From the NCBI GenBank assembly GCA_028287035.1, contig JAQBQL010000099.1:18300-82299 (forward strand): a stretch of DNA of 64,000 nt, in the 5' to 3' direction. Every line of letters begins with the position of its first letter. Positions within the stretch are counted from its first letter, which is position 1. The notes beneath the pieces are model-generated. The model saw only the letters and a list, made by a program, of their open reading frames with translations, did no database searches and was not told where the DNA came from. A program made the translations under genes and the position numbers. Positions 25,668 through 34,430 of the stretch are shown one piece after another. Source of the stretch: Labilithrix sp. (lineage in GTDB: Bacteria > Myxococcota > Polyangia > Polyangiales > Polyangiaceae).

Positions 25668-27482
25668 TCACCCGGGTGAAACCTTCTCGCGCGGGTCCCA
25701 CGTCCAGCGGTCGACGAGCACCGGCGTCGAGCCGTCGAGCATGTCGTCCTTGCCGATCGCCCACCCGTCGACGCGCCCGTCGGGGTGCACGCGGAGCCTG
25801 ACGAAGTGCTTGAACCCCGGATGACCGAGCACCGTGAAGGCCTGCTGGTGCTCGAGTCCCATCGCGGCGAGCATCGCCAGGTAGAGGCCGAAGACCGCCG
25901 CTCCGCCGAAGGCGGTCGCGAGGATGACCGCCGGATCGCCGGCCATCGCCGGGAGCTGCTCGGTCGAGAAGCGAAGGCCCATCGGCAAGAGCCCGAGCGC
26001 CAGCCCGAAGGGGGCGGCGAGGAGCGCGATGGCGCGCTTGCCGTGACCCTGGTGCGCGACGAAGTAGAGCAGGACGCCGAGCACCAACGACAGGACGAGG
26101 GACGTCGCGAAGAGCGCGCCGGTGCCCCGCCGCGCCGACGCGAGCTCGACCGCCGCGAGCAACGCCAGGGCGAGGTGCACGAGCCAGCCGGCGCGTCCGA
26201 CCGCGAGCTTCAGCGGCACCTGGGCCACGAGCTTGCGCGAGGCGGCGCCGCTCGGGTACGCGGCCTGGGGCTCCCCGGTCGCGGCGGGGTAGGGGCCGAT
26301 GCGTGTACCATGCAAGAAGGCGCCGCCCCCCCCGGCGATGACGTGCAGCGAGCGCCCGACCTTGCGCCGCTCGTAGTGGTGGAAGTCGCCGGCGAGGAAC
26401 AGCACGCGGTCCTTCTCGAGCCCGAGACGGCAGGCGCCGAGCATGCGCCAGCCCGGCTCGTTGCGGACGCCGTAGGCGAGCGCGGGATCGCCCGCGGTGA
26501 AGAGCACCGCCCGGTCGGGATGCGCCTTCCGCCACTTCGAGAAGTACGACCGCTGCCGGAAGTCGACGCGCCCGAGCTGCCGGTCGGCGCCGAACAGATC
26601 GAGACCGGGGGCGAGCGGCAGCGCGAAGTAGCTCGCCTCCTGCACGGGCACGTAGCCGCGGAGCACGAGGCGGCGGCGGTGGCGGACCGCGACGCCGGTG
26701 AAGAACGCGCGGACGCTCCGGAAGAAGCTCACCGCGGCGCCGAGCAGGATGCCCACCTCGTCCAGGTGCAGCTGCCGGGCCACGAGGCCGATCTTGCGGC
26801 CGGGGCGGCGTCGCAAGCGCTTGCTGATCCTGCTCGCGCGGTCGCGCCGCTCGGTGCGGAACGGCTCGTCGACGCGCCGGCGGAAGAGGCGACCGAAGCC
26901 GTCGAGCCCGTCGTACCAGTCGTGGTTGCCGGGCACCCCGAGCAGGACGCGCCGGCCCGCGCTGGCGCGCCGCTCCCGGAGCTGCTCGTTCCAGGGGAGG
27001 ACGAGCCGCTTGTAGATCTCGTCCGAGGTGGCCACCGGGTAGGCGATGTCGCCCCCGAAGAGGAGGACGTCGCCCCGTGGCAGAACGAGACGGTCGCCGG
27101 CCTCGTCCTCCGCGTCGTAGGTCGAGGCGACCATGGCCCCGACCGCGGCGCTGACGTCGCGGTCGTCGCCGGTGTCGGCCGCGAAGTCGATCCAGACCGG
27201 CCGCCCCAGGGCGGAGACGAGCGTCTCGCCGCTGCCGGGGGTGCCGAGGACCGCCAGGGAGGCGGCGAGGAGGTCCTCCGGCCGGTTCGGGCGCATCCAG
27301 TCGCGCGAGTCCACCGACTCGGTTGCGATCGCCCGTGCCGTAAAATTCCGGAGATGCCCGAACAGCGAGGTCACGCCGTACCAGCGGATCCCGAAGGGCG
27401 GGTGGGCCCCCTGGCGGAACACGAGCGGCTCGGGACGCTCGCCGCGCGGCTCGAGCCGGATCGGGCCAGGATCGATCGGCAC
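25668..27482 (-). CDS. Membrane-anchored metallophosphoesterase
   Basis: 604 residues from a GTG at 27482. The calcineurin-like metal-binding motifs are spread through the first 400 residues: DFAADTGDD, LFGGDIAYP, GVPGNHDWYDG and FLAGDFHHYE. The last 170 residues hold about four transmembrane helices (GWLVHLALALLAAVELA, ALFATSLVLSLVLGVLLYFV and two more) and a short soluble end. The substrate is unknown; the catalytic part could face either side of the membrane. The GTG is preceded at 7 bases by TATCCT, the local promoter pattern. It is divergent from the cupredoxin-like gene (42 bases between starts) and may be cotranscribed with no other gene. Confidence 0.88.
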   Translation of the reverse strand: MPIDPGPIRLEPRGERPEPLVFRQGAHPPFGIRWYGVTSLFGHLRNFTARAIATESVDSRDWMRPNRPEDLLAASLAVLGTPGSGETLVSALGRPVWIDFAADTGDDRDVSAAVGAMVASTYDAEDEAGDRLVLPRGDVLLFGGDIAYPVATSDEIYKRLVLPWNEQLRERRASAGRRVLLGVPGNHDWYDGLDGFGRLFRRRVDEPFRTERRDRASRISKRLRRRPGRKIGLVARQLHLDEVGILLGAAVSFFRSVRAFFTGVAVRHRRRLVLRGYVPVQEASYFALPLAPGLDLFGADRQLGRVDFRQRSYFSKWRKAHPDRAVLFTAGDPALAYGVRNEPGWRMLGACRLGLEKDRVLFLAGDFHHYERRKVGRSLHVIAGGGGAFLHGTRIGPYPAATGEPQAAYPSGAASRKLVAQVPLKLAVGRAGWLVHLALALLAAVELASARRGTGALFATSLVLSLVLGVLLYFVAHQGHGKRAIALLAAPFGLALGLLPMGLRFSTEQLPAMAGDPAVILATAFGGAAVFGLYLAMLAAMGLEHQQAFTVLGHPGFKHFVRLRVHPDGRVDGWAIGKDDMLDGSTPVLVDRWTWDPREKVSPG

Positions 27483-27489
27483 ATGGAAG

Positions 27490-27495
27490 AGGATA
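27490..27495 (-). promoter_or_regulatory. -10-like box TATCCT for the metallophosphoesterase gene
   Basis: TATCCT on the minus strand with 7 bases to the GTG at 27482. On the opposite strand a TACCCT box (27508-27513) stands 11 bases before the cupredoxin ATG, so a divergent promoter pair fits into 42 bases. Confidence 0.4.
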
Positions 27496-27524
27496 GCCGT
27501 TCTGGGGTACCCTCGTCCGGCTCC

Positions 27525-28247
27525 ATGAAAAGGCGCGTAGCTTACGGTGTCCTCGTAGCCCTCTCCCTCCTATCGGTCGCCGGTCATGCCGGCGCCCCCA
27601 ACGTGAAGGGCAAGATCACCGGTCAGGAAAAGCTCCTGCCCGACGTGTACGCGGAGGCCGCGAAGACCGAGGCCCACCGCTGGACGTGGCGCGAGCCATC
27701 GCCGTCGGTGCAGGCGCAGTACCGCGTGCTGTCCGGCAATCCCTCGCGTGACCTCTGCATCGCCGCCACCGCGAGCGGCAACGCCGGCCCGCAGGAGGCG
27801 ATCCGCATGACGGTGACCGGCGGCCGCGTCTTCCCGAGCACCATCGTGGTCTCGCCGGGGACGCCGCTGGCCTTCAAGAACTTCGACCCGTTCAAGCACC
27901 GGCTCTACGTGGTGAACAACCCGAGCTTCAAGGCCGAGGACATGAACGCCGGCCAGGTCCGCTCGTGGTCCGCCACCGGCCCCGGCAAGTACGAGATCCG
28001 CGACGAGCTGTTCCCGACGGTCCGCACGTTCGTCATCGTCGATCCGCAGGTGGTGCAGGTGGCGTACCCGGGCCGCGACGGCGCGTTCGGGCTCACGCTC
28101 CCCGCCGGTGAGTACGTGCTGAAGGCGTTCTTCCAGGGCAAGCAGGTGGGCAAGGTCGTCCCCGTCAACGCGAAGGAGAAGACCGCCCTCGAGCTGAAGG
28201 AGCCCTTCAACGTCGGCGGTCCCGCGGAAGGGACCGAAGCCAAATGA
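27525..28247 (+). CDS. Secreted cupredoxin-fold protein lacking the type 1 copper site
   Basis: 240 residues with a cleavable signal (VAYGVLVALSLLSVAGHAGA). The middle (about 85-180) looks like a plastocyanin-type beta sandwich: VTGGRVFPSTIVVSPGTPLA, then FKHRLYVVNN, and PGKYEIRDELFPTVRTFVIV. One His is in the place of the first copper ligand, but the C-x(2-5)-H-x(2-4)-M loop is absent, so copper binding is unlikely. A carboxypeptidase-regulatory-like beta domain may follow at 185-235. It overlaps the next gene by ATGA, so it is made together with the MXAN_5187-type membrane protein and may be its periplasmic partner. Confidence 0.82.
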   Translation: MKRRVAYGVLVALSLLSVAGHAGAPNVKGKITGQEKLLPDVYAEAAKTEAHRWTWREPSPSVQAQYRVLSGNPSRDLCIAATASGNAGPQEAIRMTVTGGRVFPSTIVVSPGTPLAFKNFDPFKHRLYVVNNPSFKAEDMNAGQVRSWSATGPGKYEIRDELFPTVRTFVIVDPQVVQVAYPGRDGAFGLTLPAGEYVLKAFFQGKQVGKVVPVNAKEKTALELKEPFNVGGPAEGTEAK

Positions 28248-30139
28248 TGATCCTGTCCCGCATCTGGTACGTGATCCTCGCGCTGCTCCTCGCGGCTGCG
28301 TACTACGTCGTGTCGCTCTCCGTCGGGCAGTACAACCGGCGCAACGCCTCGGCCATGGACGAGACGCTGAAGGCCGACAGCCAGGTCGTGAGCTGGGCGA
28401 TGCAGGTCGACGCGCGCCGTCGCCTCGACACGCTCTTCCTCGCGTCGGTCGATCCCAACGTCGGCAAGGCGCTGAAGGCGGCGAACGGCAAGGACGTCCC
28501 GGCGGCCGCGAAGGACGAGGGCGCGCGGGCGCTCAAGGCGTTCAACGACAAGCTCCCGCCCGAGTACAAGAACGACGTCCTCTTCATCGCCGACCGCGAG
28601 GGCCGGCTCGTCTCGCAGGTCGGCTACGACGCGGTCGCCGCCTACCCGGAGTTCGAGCTCGGGGGCTATGCCGCGGTGTTCGACGCGCTCCACGGCTTCT
28701 TCCGTGACGACACCTGGGTGTGGGGCGGGCGCATCGCGCGCGTCGTGGCGCGGCCCGTCGAGGACGAGGTCGGTCAGCCGCCGCTCGGCGCGGTCATCGG
28801 CCTGCGCTGGGTCGACACCTCCTTCGTCAAGGAGATCAGCAAGCGCACGCGCACGAACCTCGCGTTCTTCGCGCTCGGCCAGAGCGTCGCCACCGCGGCC
28901 GGCACCGAGGCGTTCGACGAGAAGTCGCTCGAGGCGCTCGGCAGCGACCTCAAGGCGGTGTCGGAGGACAAGGGCTTCCGCGAGAACGGCCGCACCGACG
29001 TGCGCCCGCTCGGCACGAACGACGCCGGCGGCGCGCTCTTCGTGCGCCTCCCCGGCGACGGCTGGGAGCTCGGCGCCGGCTTCGCGGTGGCGCGGAACAA
29101 GGTGTCGATCGGCAATGCCCTCGGCTTCATCAACGGCGCCGACGACCAGGACAAGCGCAACGTGAAGCTCTGGGTCGTCGCCCTCGTCGTCCTCGGGGCG
29201 GCCGGCATCGGCATTCTCTTCTCGTTCCTCGAGCACTCGCTGCCGATCGCCGAGATGGGACGTCAGGCCGAGCGCCTCAGGAAGGGCGAGATCGACGTGT
29301 TCCAGCTCCCGCGCTTCCGCGGCGGCCTTCGCCCGATCGCCACCGACATCAACGCCGGCATCCAGCGCGTCGTCGAGAAGGGCGGCGGGACCGCCCGCAA
29401 GCCCGCCGATCTCGAGTCGATCCTCGGCCCCGTGCCGGCGCAGCCGAACATGAGCGCGTTCTCCTTCCCGATGGCCGACGGCTCGGGTCCCGCGGCGCCG
29501 CCGGCGCACCAGGGTGGGTTCGCGAACGCGCCGACCGCGCCGATGCAGCAGTCGCCCGCCGCGCGCTTCCCGGGCGGTCCGCCGCCGCCCGCGGCCTCGC
29601 GTCCGAACGCCCCGCCGCCGCCCGCCGGCGCACGTCCGGCCGGTCCGCCCCAGCCCGGGTTCGGCAACAACGAACGCACCATGGCGATGATGAACGCGCC
29701 GCCCGCGCCGGGTTTCCAGGGCCCGCCGCCGAGCGCGTCCGCCGCGTCGCCGGGCGCGAACAAGCTGGGATCCTCGGGCACCGCGCCCGCGGCGTTCCCG
29801 TCGGGCCCGGCGAGCCAGCCGCGCGTCCCGCCGAAGAAGGAAGAGCCGGAAGAGGCCACGATGGTCGCGCAGCCCTCGGCCGACCTCATCGCCGCCACCG
29901 GCGGTCACAACACCGTCGCCGACCCGACCGCCGAGTGGCATCAGGTCTACGAGGAGTTCCTGCGCACGAAGCGTGAGTGCAACGAACCGACCGAGGGCCT
30001 CACCTTCGAGAAGTTCCAGCAGACGCTGAAGAAGAACCGCGACGCGCTGATGCAGCGCCACGGGTGCAAGCGCGTGAAGTTCTCGGTCTACGTGAAGGAA
30101 GGGCGCGCGTCGCTCAAGGCCACGCCCGTCCGCGACTGA
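28244..30139 (+). CDS. MXAN_5187-family membrane sensor-like protein
   Basis: 631 residues. A first transmembrane helix (about 5-25) is followed by a 270-residue periplasmic domain with CACHE-like features (DVLFIADREGRLVSQVGYD), a second helix near 307-330 (LWVVALVVLGAAGIGILFSF), then a HAMP-like stretch (LPIAEMGRQAERLRKGEI). A long Pro/Ala-rich linker (about 390-560) leads to a C-terminal domain around EWHQVYEEFLRTKRECNEP and ending VKFSVYVKEGRASLK. That last domain matches the MXAN_5187 C-terminal domain described for myxobacteria as I remember it. There is no kinase or methyl-accepting domain. A signal-transducing or scaffold role is inferred. Confidence 0.85.
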   Translation: MMILSRIWYVILALLLAAAYYVVSLSVGQYNRRNASAMDETLKADSQVVSWAMQVDARRRLDTLFLASVDPNVGKALKAANGKDVPAAAKDEGARALKAFNDKLPPEYKNDVLFIADREGRLVSQVGYDAVAAYPEFELGGYAAVFDALHGFFRDDTWVWGGRIARVVARPVEDEVGQPPLGAVIGLRWVDTSFVKEISKRTRTNLAFFALGQSVATAAGTEAFDEKSLEALGSDLKAVSEDKGFRENGRTDVRPLGTNDAGGALFVRLPGDGWELGAGFAVARNKVSIGNALGFINGADDQDKRNVKLWVVALVVLGAAGIGILFSFLEHSLPIAEMGRQAERLRKGEIDVFQLPRFRGGLRPIATDINAGIQRVVEKGGGTARKPADLESILGPVPAQPNMSAFSFPMADGSGPAAPPAHQGGFANAPTAPMQQSPAARFPGGPPPPAASRPNAPPPPAGARPAGPPQPGFGNNERTMAMMNAPPAPGFQGPPPSASAASPGANKLGSSGTAPAAFPSGPASQPRVPPKKEEPEEATMVAQPSADLIAATGGHNTVADPTAEWHQVYEEFLRTKRECNEPTEGLTFEKFQQTLKKNRDALMQRHGCKRVKFSVYVKEGRASLKATPVRD

Positions 30140-30235
30140 ACGACACGCGGGTGGCACTTTGTCCCGCGCCCGCGGGCCAGGTGCTCGGGCACTCGGCGGC
30201 CGACGCGAGCACAGCCCTTGCACCACGGCGTGGCG

Positions 30236-31075
30236 ATGGAACGCTCCGCTCTGCACCTCGAGATCCGCAATGCCCTCATGATCTCCGACGAGCTCGCTCG
30301 TCACGAGCACTCGCTCGGGAAGGACGAGCTCGCGGGGTCGCTCTCGGCGCTCCGGTCGGCGCTCGGCGACCTCGAACGTGACGTCGGGCGCTCGTACGAC
30401 GACTTCACCGCGCCCGAGCCGGCGGTGGTGGAGGCGGTCGAGCGCGCCCTCGAGTCCCTGATCATCCGCCGCGCCGAGGTGCCGCGTCACCTGCGCGCGC
30501 GCACCGAGCAGCTGCTCGGGTCGGCCGAGCGCGTGTCGATCGCGCTGTGGGATCCGGAGGAGCGCATCCCGTCGAAGCCGCTCCTCGGCCGGCTGCCGCT
30601 CGCGCGCGTGATCCCGCAGGACGTCCACAGCGGGCTCGACCACTTCCACGCCGCGGGCTTCGCGCTCAGCGCGGTGCTCGCGCGGACGACGCGCGGTCGC
30701 GCGGTCGGCGCCGCGCTCTCGGCGAGCCTGTTCGGCATGTCGGCGGTGACCGATTGCCGCGCGAGCGTGACCAAGCTCCTGCCCATCGAGATCCACGAGG
30801 GGATCGATCACGCGGCGGCGCTCACCGCGATCGCCGCGCCGTTCGTCCTCGGATACGCGAAGAAGGACCCGATCGCGTCGATGATCCAGATCGGCCTCGG
30901 CATCGGCCATCTCGTCACCTCGCTCATCACCGACTACCGCGCGCACCACGGGCTGACCCTGCCGATCCGCTCCAAGGGCGGGCCCCACGAGGACGTCGCT
31001 GCAGCGCAGCAATCGACCCGCGTCGGGGTGGCCGCCGGCGAGATCCGCGTCCCGCTCGAAGGCGTCACGTCCTGA
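30236..31075 (+). CDS. Hypothetical protein with a hydrophobic C-terminal half
   Basis: 279 residues from ATG 30236; the frame also has TTG 30218, but no box or Shine-Dalgarno supports it. I do not recognise the family. Residues 1-120 are charged and helical (MERSALHLEIRNALMISDEL). Residues 140-240 contain moderately hydrophobic stretches (FALSAVLARTTRGRAVGAA, ALTAIAAPFVLGYAKKD and IQIGLGIGHLVTSLIT), so it may be membrane-associated. No catalytic motif is visible. It lies alone between the MXAN_5187-type gene and the FadL-like gene; a small GC hairpin (CCCGC 30163-30167 and GCGGG 30172-30176) precedes it. Confidence 0.65.
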   Translation: MERSALHLEIRNALMISDELARHEHSLGKDELAGSLSALRSALGDLERDVGRSYDDFTAPEPAVVEAVERALESLIIRRAEVPRHLRARTEQLLGSAERVSIALWDPEERIPSKPLLGRLPLARVIPQDVHSGLDHFHAAGFALSAVLARTTRGRAVGAALSASLFGMSAVTDCRASVTKLLPIEIHEGIDHAAALTAIAAPFVLGYAKKDPIASMIQIGLGIGHLVTSLITDYRAHHGLTLPIRSKGGPHEDVAAAQQSTRVGVAAGEIRVPLEGVTS

Positions 31076-31088
31076 CGTAGAAATGGTC

Positions 31089-31094
31089 TAGCTT
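31089..31094 (+). promoter_or_regulatory. -10-like box TAGCTT for the FadL-like gene
   Basis: TAGCTT with 9 bases to the ATG at 31104, consistent with the TANNNT pattern of this window. Confidence 0.35.
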
Positions 31095-31103
31095 GGCCGC
31101 ACG

Positions 31104-32825
31104 ATGCGGTCCCGCAGGCTCCTCTCGGTTCTTCTCGCGCTGGTCACGTCGGGCACGCTCGCCCGCGAAGCTCGGGCGTCGAACGTCACCGAGTTCCCGG
31201 ACAACGGCTCCGAGCAGATGGGTCGCGGCGGCGCGTGGGTCGCGCGCGCGTCCGACCCGCTCGCGACGATCTTCAATCCGGCGGGTCTCGCCGGCCAGGA
31301 GACGAAGCTCACGCTGCAGAGCGCGATCATCTTCGAGCACACGTGCTTCACGCGCGTGAAGTCTGCGATCGACACCACCGCCGATCCGCTGGTCGGCCCC
31401 GGCGGCGTGTACCCGCGCGTGTGCAACGACATCCAGCCGACGCTGAACCCGCAGGTCGGTCTCACGTTCCGCGTGAACGACCGGCTCGGCATCGGCCTGC
31501 TCGTCATCGGTCCGAGCTCCTCGGGCGAGAAGACGTTCCCCGACTTCGTGAACGACGGAAGCGGCGCGCCGCAGGCCGCTCCGAACCGCTACATGCTCGT
31601 GCAGCAGTCCGGCATCATCGCGTTCCCGACGATCGGCATCGGCTACGAGGTGCTCGACAACCTGCGCCTCGGCGCGAGCTTCTCGTGGGGGTTCTCGCGC
31701 CTCAAGCTGTCGAGCGCGACGCTCTCGCTCAACTCGGACGCGACGACGCCCGCCGGCAACGACACGCGCGCGACGCTCCAGGTCCACGACTACTTCGTGC
31801 CCGGCTTCACGGTGGGCGGGCTCTACAGTGTCACGCGCAACGTCGACGTCGCCGGCTGGTACAAGTGGTCCGACGCGATCCGCGCCCGCGGCGACGCCGG
31901 CACCGCGGCCTCGTTCTACACGAAGCAGAACGCGCAGGGCGACAGCAGCGGCGTCCGTCACGGCGACACCCTCTACGAGGATTGCGGCACCGGCCTGCCC
32001 ACGAAGGCATGCGGCGGCGGGCAGAACGCCACCGTGAAGATCGCGATCCCGATGGAGGCGAAGATCGGCGTCCGCTACCACCGGCCGCGCGGCCGTCCGG
32101 TCCCGATGCCCTACGCGATCCACCCCGACGCGACGCCCGAGGAGCGAGCGACGATCGAGGCCGCGGCCGAGCGTGACCGGCAGGCCGAGCAGCGCGCGCG
32201 CCACCTTCGCGACCCGCTCTCGCAGGACATCTTCGATCTCGAGGCCGACGTCACGTGGGCGAACAACTCGTCGCTCGACGCGATCGAGATCCGCTTCCCG
32301 GGCGACGCGACCGGCAAGGGCATCCTGCCGGTCGCCGGGGTCGCGGGCGGCGAGATCCCGCCCGTCGCCGACCAGAAGCGGAGCTACAAGGACGTCATCG
32401 GCGTCCGCGTCGGCGGAGACTACAACGTGCTCCCCGACCGGCTCGCGGTGCGCGCCGGCGCCTTCTACGAGTCGAGCGCGGTCAACCCGGCGTACCAGAA
32501 CATCGACTTCATCGCGTCGTCACGCTTCGGCTTGAACGTGGGCGCCTCGTATCGCCTGCGCCTCGGCCAGGGCGAGAAAACGAGCGCGATCGAGCTCATG
32601 CTCGGCTACGGCCACGTGTTCTTCGCCGATCAGGAGCGCACCGACCCCTCCGCCAGCGGCGCGCCGGGCCTCGCCGGCACCTCCTGCAACGGCAGCACGG
32701 CGGTCCCGAGCACGCAGCAGTGCGCCGACGGCAACCCGCGCTATCGCACCAAGTGGCCGGTCAACCTCGGCACCATCACGAGCGCCGTCAACGTCATCAA
32801 CGTGGGCGCCTCGTATCGATTCTGA
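31104..32825 (+). CDS. Outer-membrane protein transport protein (FadL/OMPP1/TodX-like)
   Basis: 573 residues with a signal peptide (about 1-25, ending REARAS). The mature N-terminus (SEQMGRGGAWVARASDPLAT, then IFNPAGLAG) is the hallmark plug sequence of FadL-family porins, which carry hydrophobic compounds or fatty acids across the outer membrane. A 14-stranded beta-barrel is expected; the chain is longer than E. coli FadL, with a charged insertion at about 330-380 (RGRPVPMPYAIHPDATPEER) that may form an extracellular loop. It ends with an aromatic C-terminal residue (VINVGASYRF), a typical outer-membrane insertion signal. Confidence 0.9.
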   Translation: MRSRRLLSVLLALVTSGTLAREARASNVTEFPDNGSEQMGRGGAWVARASDPLATIFNPAGLAGQETKLTLQSAIIFEHTCFTRVKSAIDTTADPLVGPGGVYPRVCNDIQPTLNPQVGLTFRVNDRLGIGLLVIGPSSSGEKTFPDFVNDGSGAPQAAPNRYMLVQQSGIIAFPTIGIGYEVLDNLRLGASFSWGFSRLKLSSATLSLNSDATTPAGNDTRATLQVHDYFVPGFTVGGLYSVTRNVDVAGWYKWSDAIRARGDAGTAASFYTKQNAQGDSSGVRHGDTLYEDCGTGLPTKACGGGQNATVKIAIPMEAKIGVRYHRPRGRPVPMPYAIHPDATPEERATIEAAAERDRQAEQRARHLRDPLSQDIFDLEADVTWANNSSLDAIEIRFPGDATGKGILPVAGVAGGEIPPVADQKRSYKDVIGVRVGGDYNVLPDRLAVRAGAFYESSAVNPAYQNIDFIASSRFGLNVGASYRLRLGQGEKTSAIELMLGYGHVFFADQERTDPSASGAPGLAGTSCNGSTAVPSTQQCADGNPRYRTKWPVNLGTITSAVNVINVGASYRF

Positions 32826-32869
32826 CGGGCGCGCCGATCCTGAGTCTCGACGTCGCATCGTGCACTCGA

Positions 32870-32875
32870 TAACCT
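32870..32875 (+). promoter_or_regulatory. -10-like box TAACCT for trxB
   Basis: TAACCT with 7 bases to the ATG at 32883, preceded by GA. It follows the common TANNNT spacing and predicts transcription start at about the ATG. Confidence 0.4.
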
Positions 32876-32882
32876 TGCGGGC

Positions 32883-33851
32883 ATGAGCGAAACGCGGAAC
32901 GTCATCATCATCGGATCCGGCCCTGCAGGACACACCGCGGGCATCTACGCCGCGCGCGCGAACCTGAAGCCCCTCATGTTCGAGGGTCTCGCCCGCGGCG
33001 GCATCCCGGGCGGCCAGCTGATGATCACGAACGACGTCGAGAACTATCCCGGCTTCCCGGCGAAGATCGCCGGCCCCGAGCTCATGGCGAGCTTCCGCGC
33101 CCAGGGCATCCACCAGGGCGTCGAGATCCGCACCGAGGACGTGAACCGCGTCGATTTCACGAAGAAGGATGGCCGGCCGTTCACGGTGTGGGCCGGCGAC
33201 GACAACGACGAATACAAGGCTCACACCGTCATCATCGCGACGGGCGCGCAGGCCAAGTGGCTCGGCCTCCCCAGTGAGACCGCGCTCCAGGGCAAGGGCG
33301 TCAGCGCCTGCGCGGTGTGCGACGGCGCGTTCTTCCGCAACCAGCACGTCGCGGTCGTCGGCGGCGGCGACACGGCGATGGAAGAGTCGATGTACCTGTC
33401 GGGCCTCGCCAGCAAGGTCACGCTCATCCACCGCCGCGACTCGTTCCGCGCGAGCCTCACGATGCAGGACCGCGTCCGCAAGAACCCGAAGATCGAGATC
33501 CTCTACAACACCGAGGTCGACGAGATCCTCGACGTGTCGAAGGGCGAGGTCACGGGCATCAAGGTGCGGAACAACAAGAACAACGAGTCCGCGGTGCTCC
33601 CGGTCACCGGCTACTTCGTCGCGATCGGTCACACGCCGAACTCGGATCTCTTCAAGGACATCCTCGAGCTCCACGACAACGGCTACATCAAGACGAAGCC
33701 GGGCACCGCGCAGACGAACGTCGAGGGCATCTTCGCCGCCGGTGACGTGCAGGACTTCGTGTATCGCCAGGCGGTCACCGCCGCGGGATCGGGCTGCATG
33801 GCCGCTCTCGAGGCGGAGCGCTGGATCGCCGCCAACGTGAACGATCACTGA
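32883..33851 (+). CDS. trxB: Thioredoxin-disulfide reductase
   Basis: 322 residues, the normal TrxB length. It reduces thioredoxin with NADPH through FAD and a redox-active disulfide. Visible are the FAD motif IIIGSGPAGHTAGIYAARA, the active-site C143-A-V-C146 in CAVCDGAFF, the NADPH motif VVGGGDTAMEE, and the C-terminal FAD contact IFAAGDVQDFVYRQAVTAAG. It is followed after 22 bases by a cNMP-binding protein gene and then by the triheme cytochrome lipoprotein, all on the plus strand with their own promoter boxes. No trxA is adjacent. Confidence 0.96.
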   Translation: MSETRNVIIIGSGPAGHTAGIYAARANLKPLMFEGLARGGIPGGQLMITNDVENYPGFPAKIAGPELMASFRAQGIHQGVEIRTEDVNRVDFTKKDGRPFTVWAGDDNDEYKAHTVIIATGAQAKWLGLPSETALQGKGVSACAVCDGAFFRNQHVAVVGGGDTAMEESMYLSGLASKVTLIHRRDSFRASLTMQDRVRKNPKIEILYNTEVDEILDVSKGEVTGIKVRNNKNNESAVLPVTGYFVAIGHTPNSDLFKDILELHDNGYIKTKPGTAQTNVEGIFAAGDVQDFVYRQAVTAAGSGCMAALEAERWIAANVNDH

Positions 33852-33861
33852 CCTTCTCTGG

Positions 33862-33867
33862 TACGCT
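33862..33867 (+). promoter_or_regulatory. -10-like box TACGCT for the cNMP-binding gene
   Basis: TACGCT with 6 bases (GCGCAC) before GTG 33874. This is the exact hexamer seen upstream of several other genes here. It supports GTG 33874 as the start and a leaderless mRNA. Confidence 0.45.
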
Positions 33868-33873
33868 GCGCAC

Positions 33874-34413
33874 GTGTCCTCCGAGACGGCTTCTGCCGCT
33901 GCTGCTGCTGATCCGGAAACGGCCGGATCAGCCCCGCCGTTTGGCTCGAGCGCGGAACGCGAAGAGCAGCTCGCCAAGGTGCCGTTCTTCGACGGGCTGA
34001 CCGCCGAGGCCCTCGCGATGATTGCCCAGGTCACGACCGAGGAGAGCTACGCGTACGGCACGCGGATCTTCCAGTACGGCGATCCGGGCGACAAGCTCTA
34101 CATCATCCTCGAGGGCAAGGTCCGCATCTTCCGCGAGGTCGGCGGCATGGGTGAAGAAGCGCTCGCGGTGCTCGCCGCGGGCGAGGTCTTCGGCGAGATG
34201 TCGCTCCTCGACGAGTCCACGCGATCGGCCGGCGCGCTCGCGCACGAGCGGTGCCGCCTGCTCGTCATCACGAAGGACGCGTTCGACGATCTGCTCTTCC
34301 TCCACAAGGAGCTCGCCTACGAGGTCCTCTGGAGCTGCGTCCGCATGCTGGCGTCGCGGCTGCGGGAGACGAACGACAAGCTCACGTTCTTGTCGACGAC
34401 CGGCCGCTTCTGA
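33874..34413 (+). CDS. Cyclic nucleotide-binding domain protein
   Basis: 179 residues from GTG 33874. After an Ala/Ser-rich leader, a CNB domain spans about 35-165: VPFFDGLTAEALAMIAQ, GTRIFQYGDPGDKLYIILEG, the phosphate-binding cassette FGEMSLLDESTRSAGALA, and a closing helix. The cassette has FGE-(9)-RSA, close to the cAMP-binding consensus FGE-R-A. There is no helix-turn-helix, so this is not a CRP-like regulator but a stand-alone sensor or regulatory subunit. In the PBC, Glu and Arg for ribose and phosphate contact are present, suggesting real ligand binding. Confidence 0.9.
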   Translation: MSSETASAAAAADPETAGSAPPFGSSAEREEQLAKVPFFDGLTAEALAMIAQVTTEESYAYGTRIFQYGDPGDKLYIILEGKVRIFREVGGMGEEALAVLAAGEVFGEMSLLDESTRSAGALAHERCRLLVITKDAFDDLLFLHKELAYEVLWSCVRMLASRLRETNDKLTFLSTTGRF

Positions 34414-34416
34414 CGG

Positions 34417-34422
34417 TAGTTT
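34417..34422 (+). promoter_or_regulatory. -10-like box TAGTTT for the cytochrome lipoprotein gene
   Basis: TAGTTT with 8 bases to the ATG at 34431, in the 17-base gap after the cNMP-binding gene. Confidence 0.3.
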
Positions 34423-34430
34423 CCCGGGCC

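Noticed and set aside
25785..27524. In-frame upstream extension of the cupredoxin-like gene
   Set aside because: The frame is open but antisense to the phosphoesterase; the signal peptide begins at ATG 27525.
30145..30165. TGGCAC-like sigma-54 half in the gap before 30236
   Set aside because: There is no GC element at the right distance downstream.
27905..31012. 1035-residue open frame on the minus strand
   Set aside because: Antisense to three well-supported genes; no signal, motif or start context. A GC-rich shadow frame.
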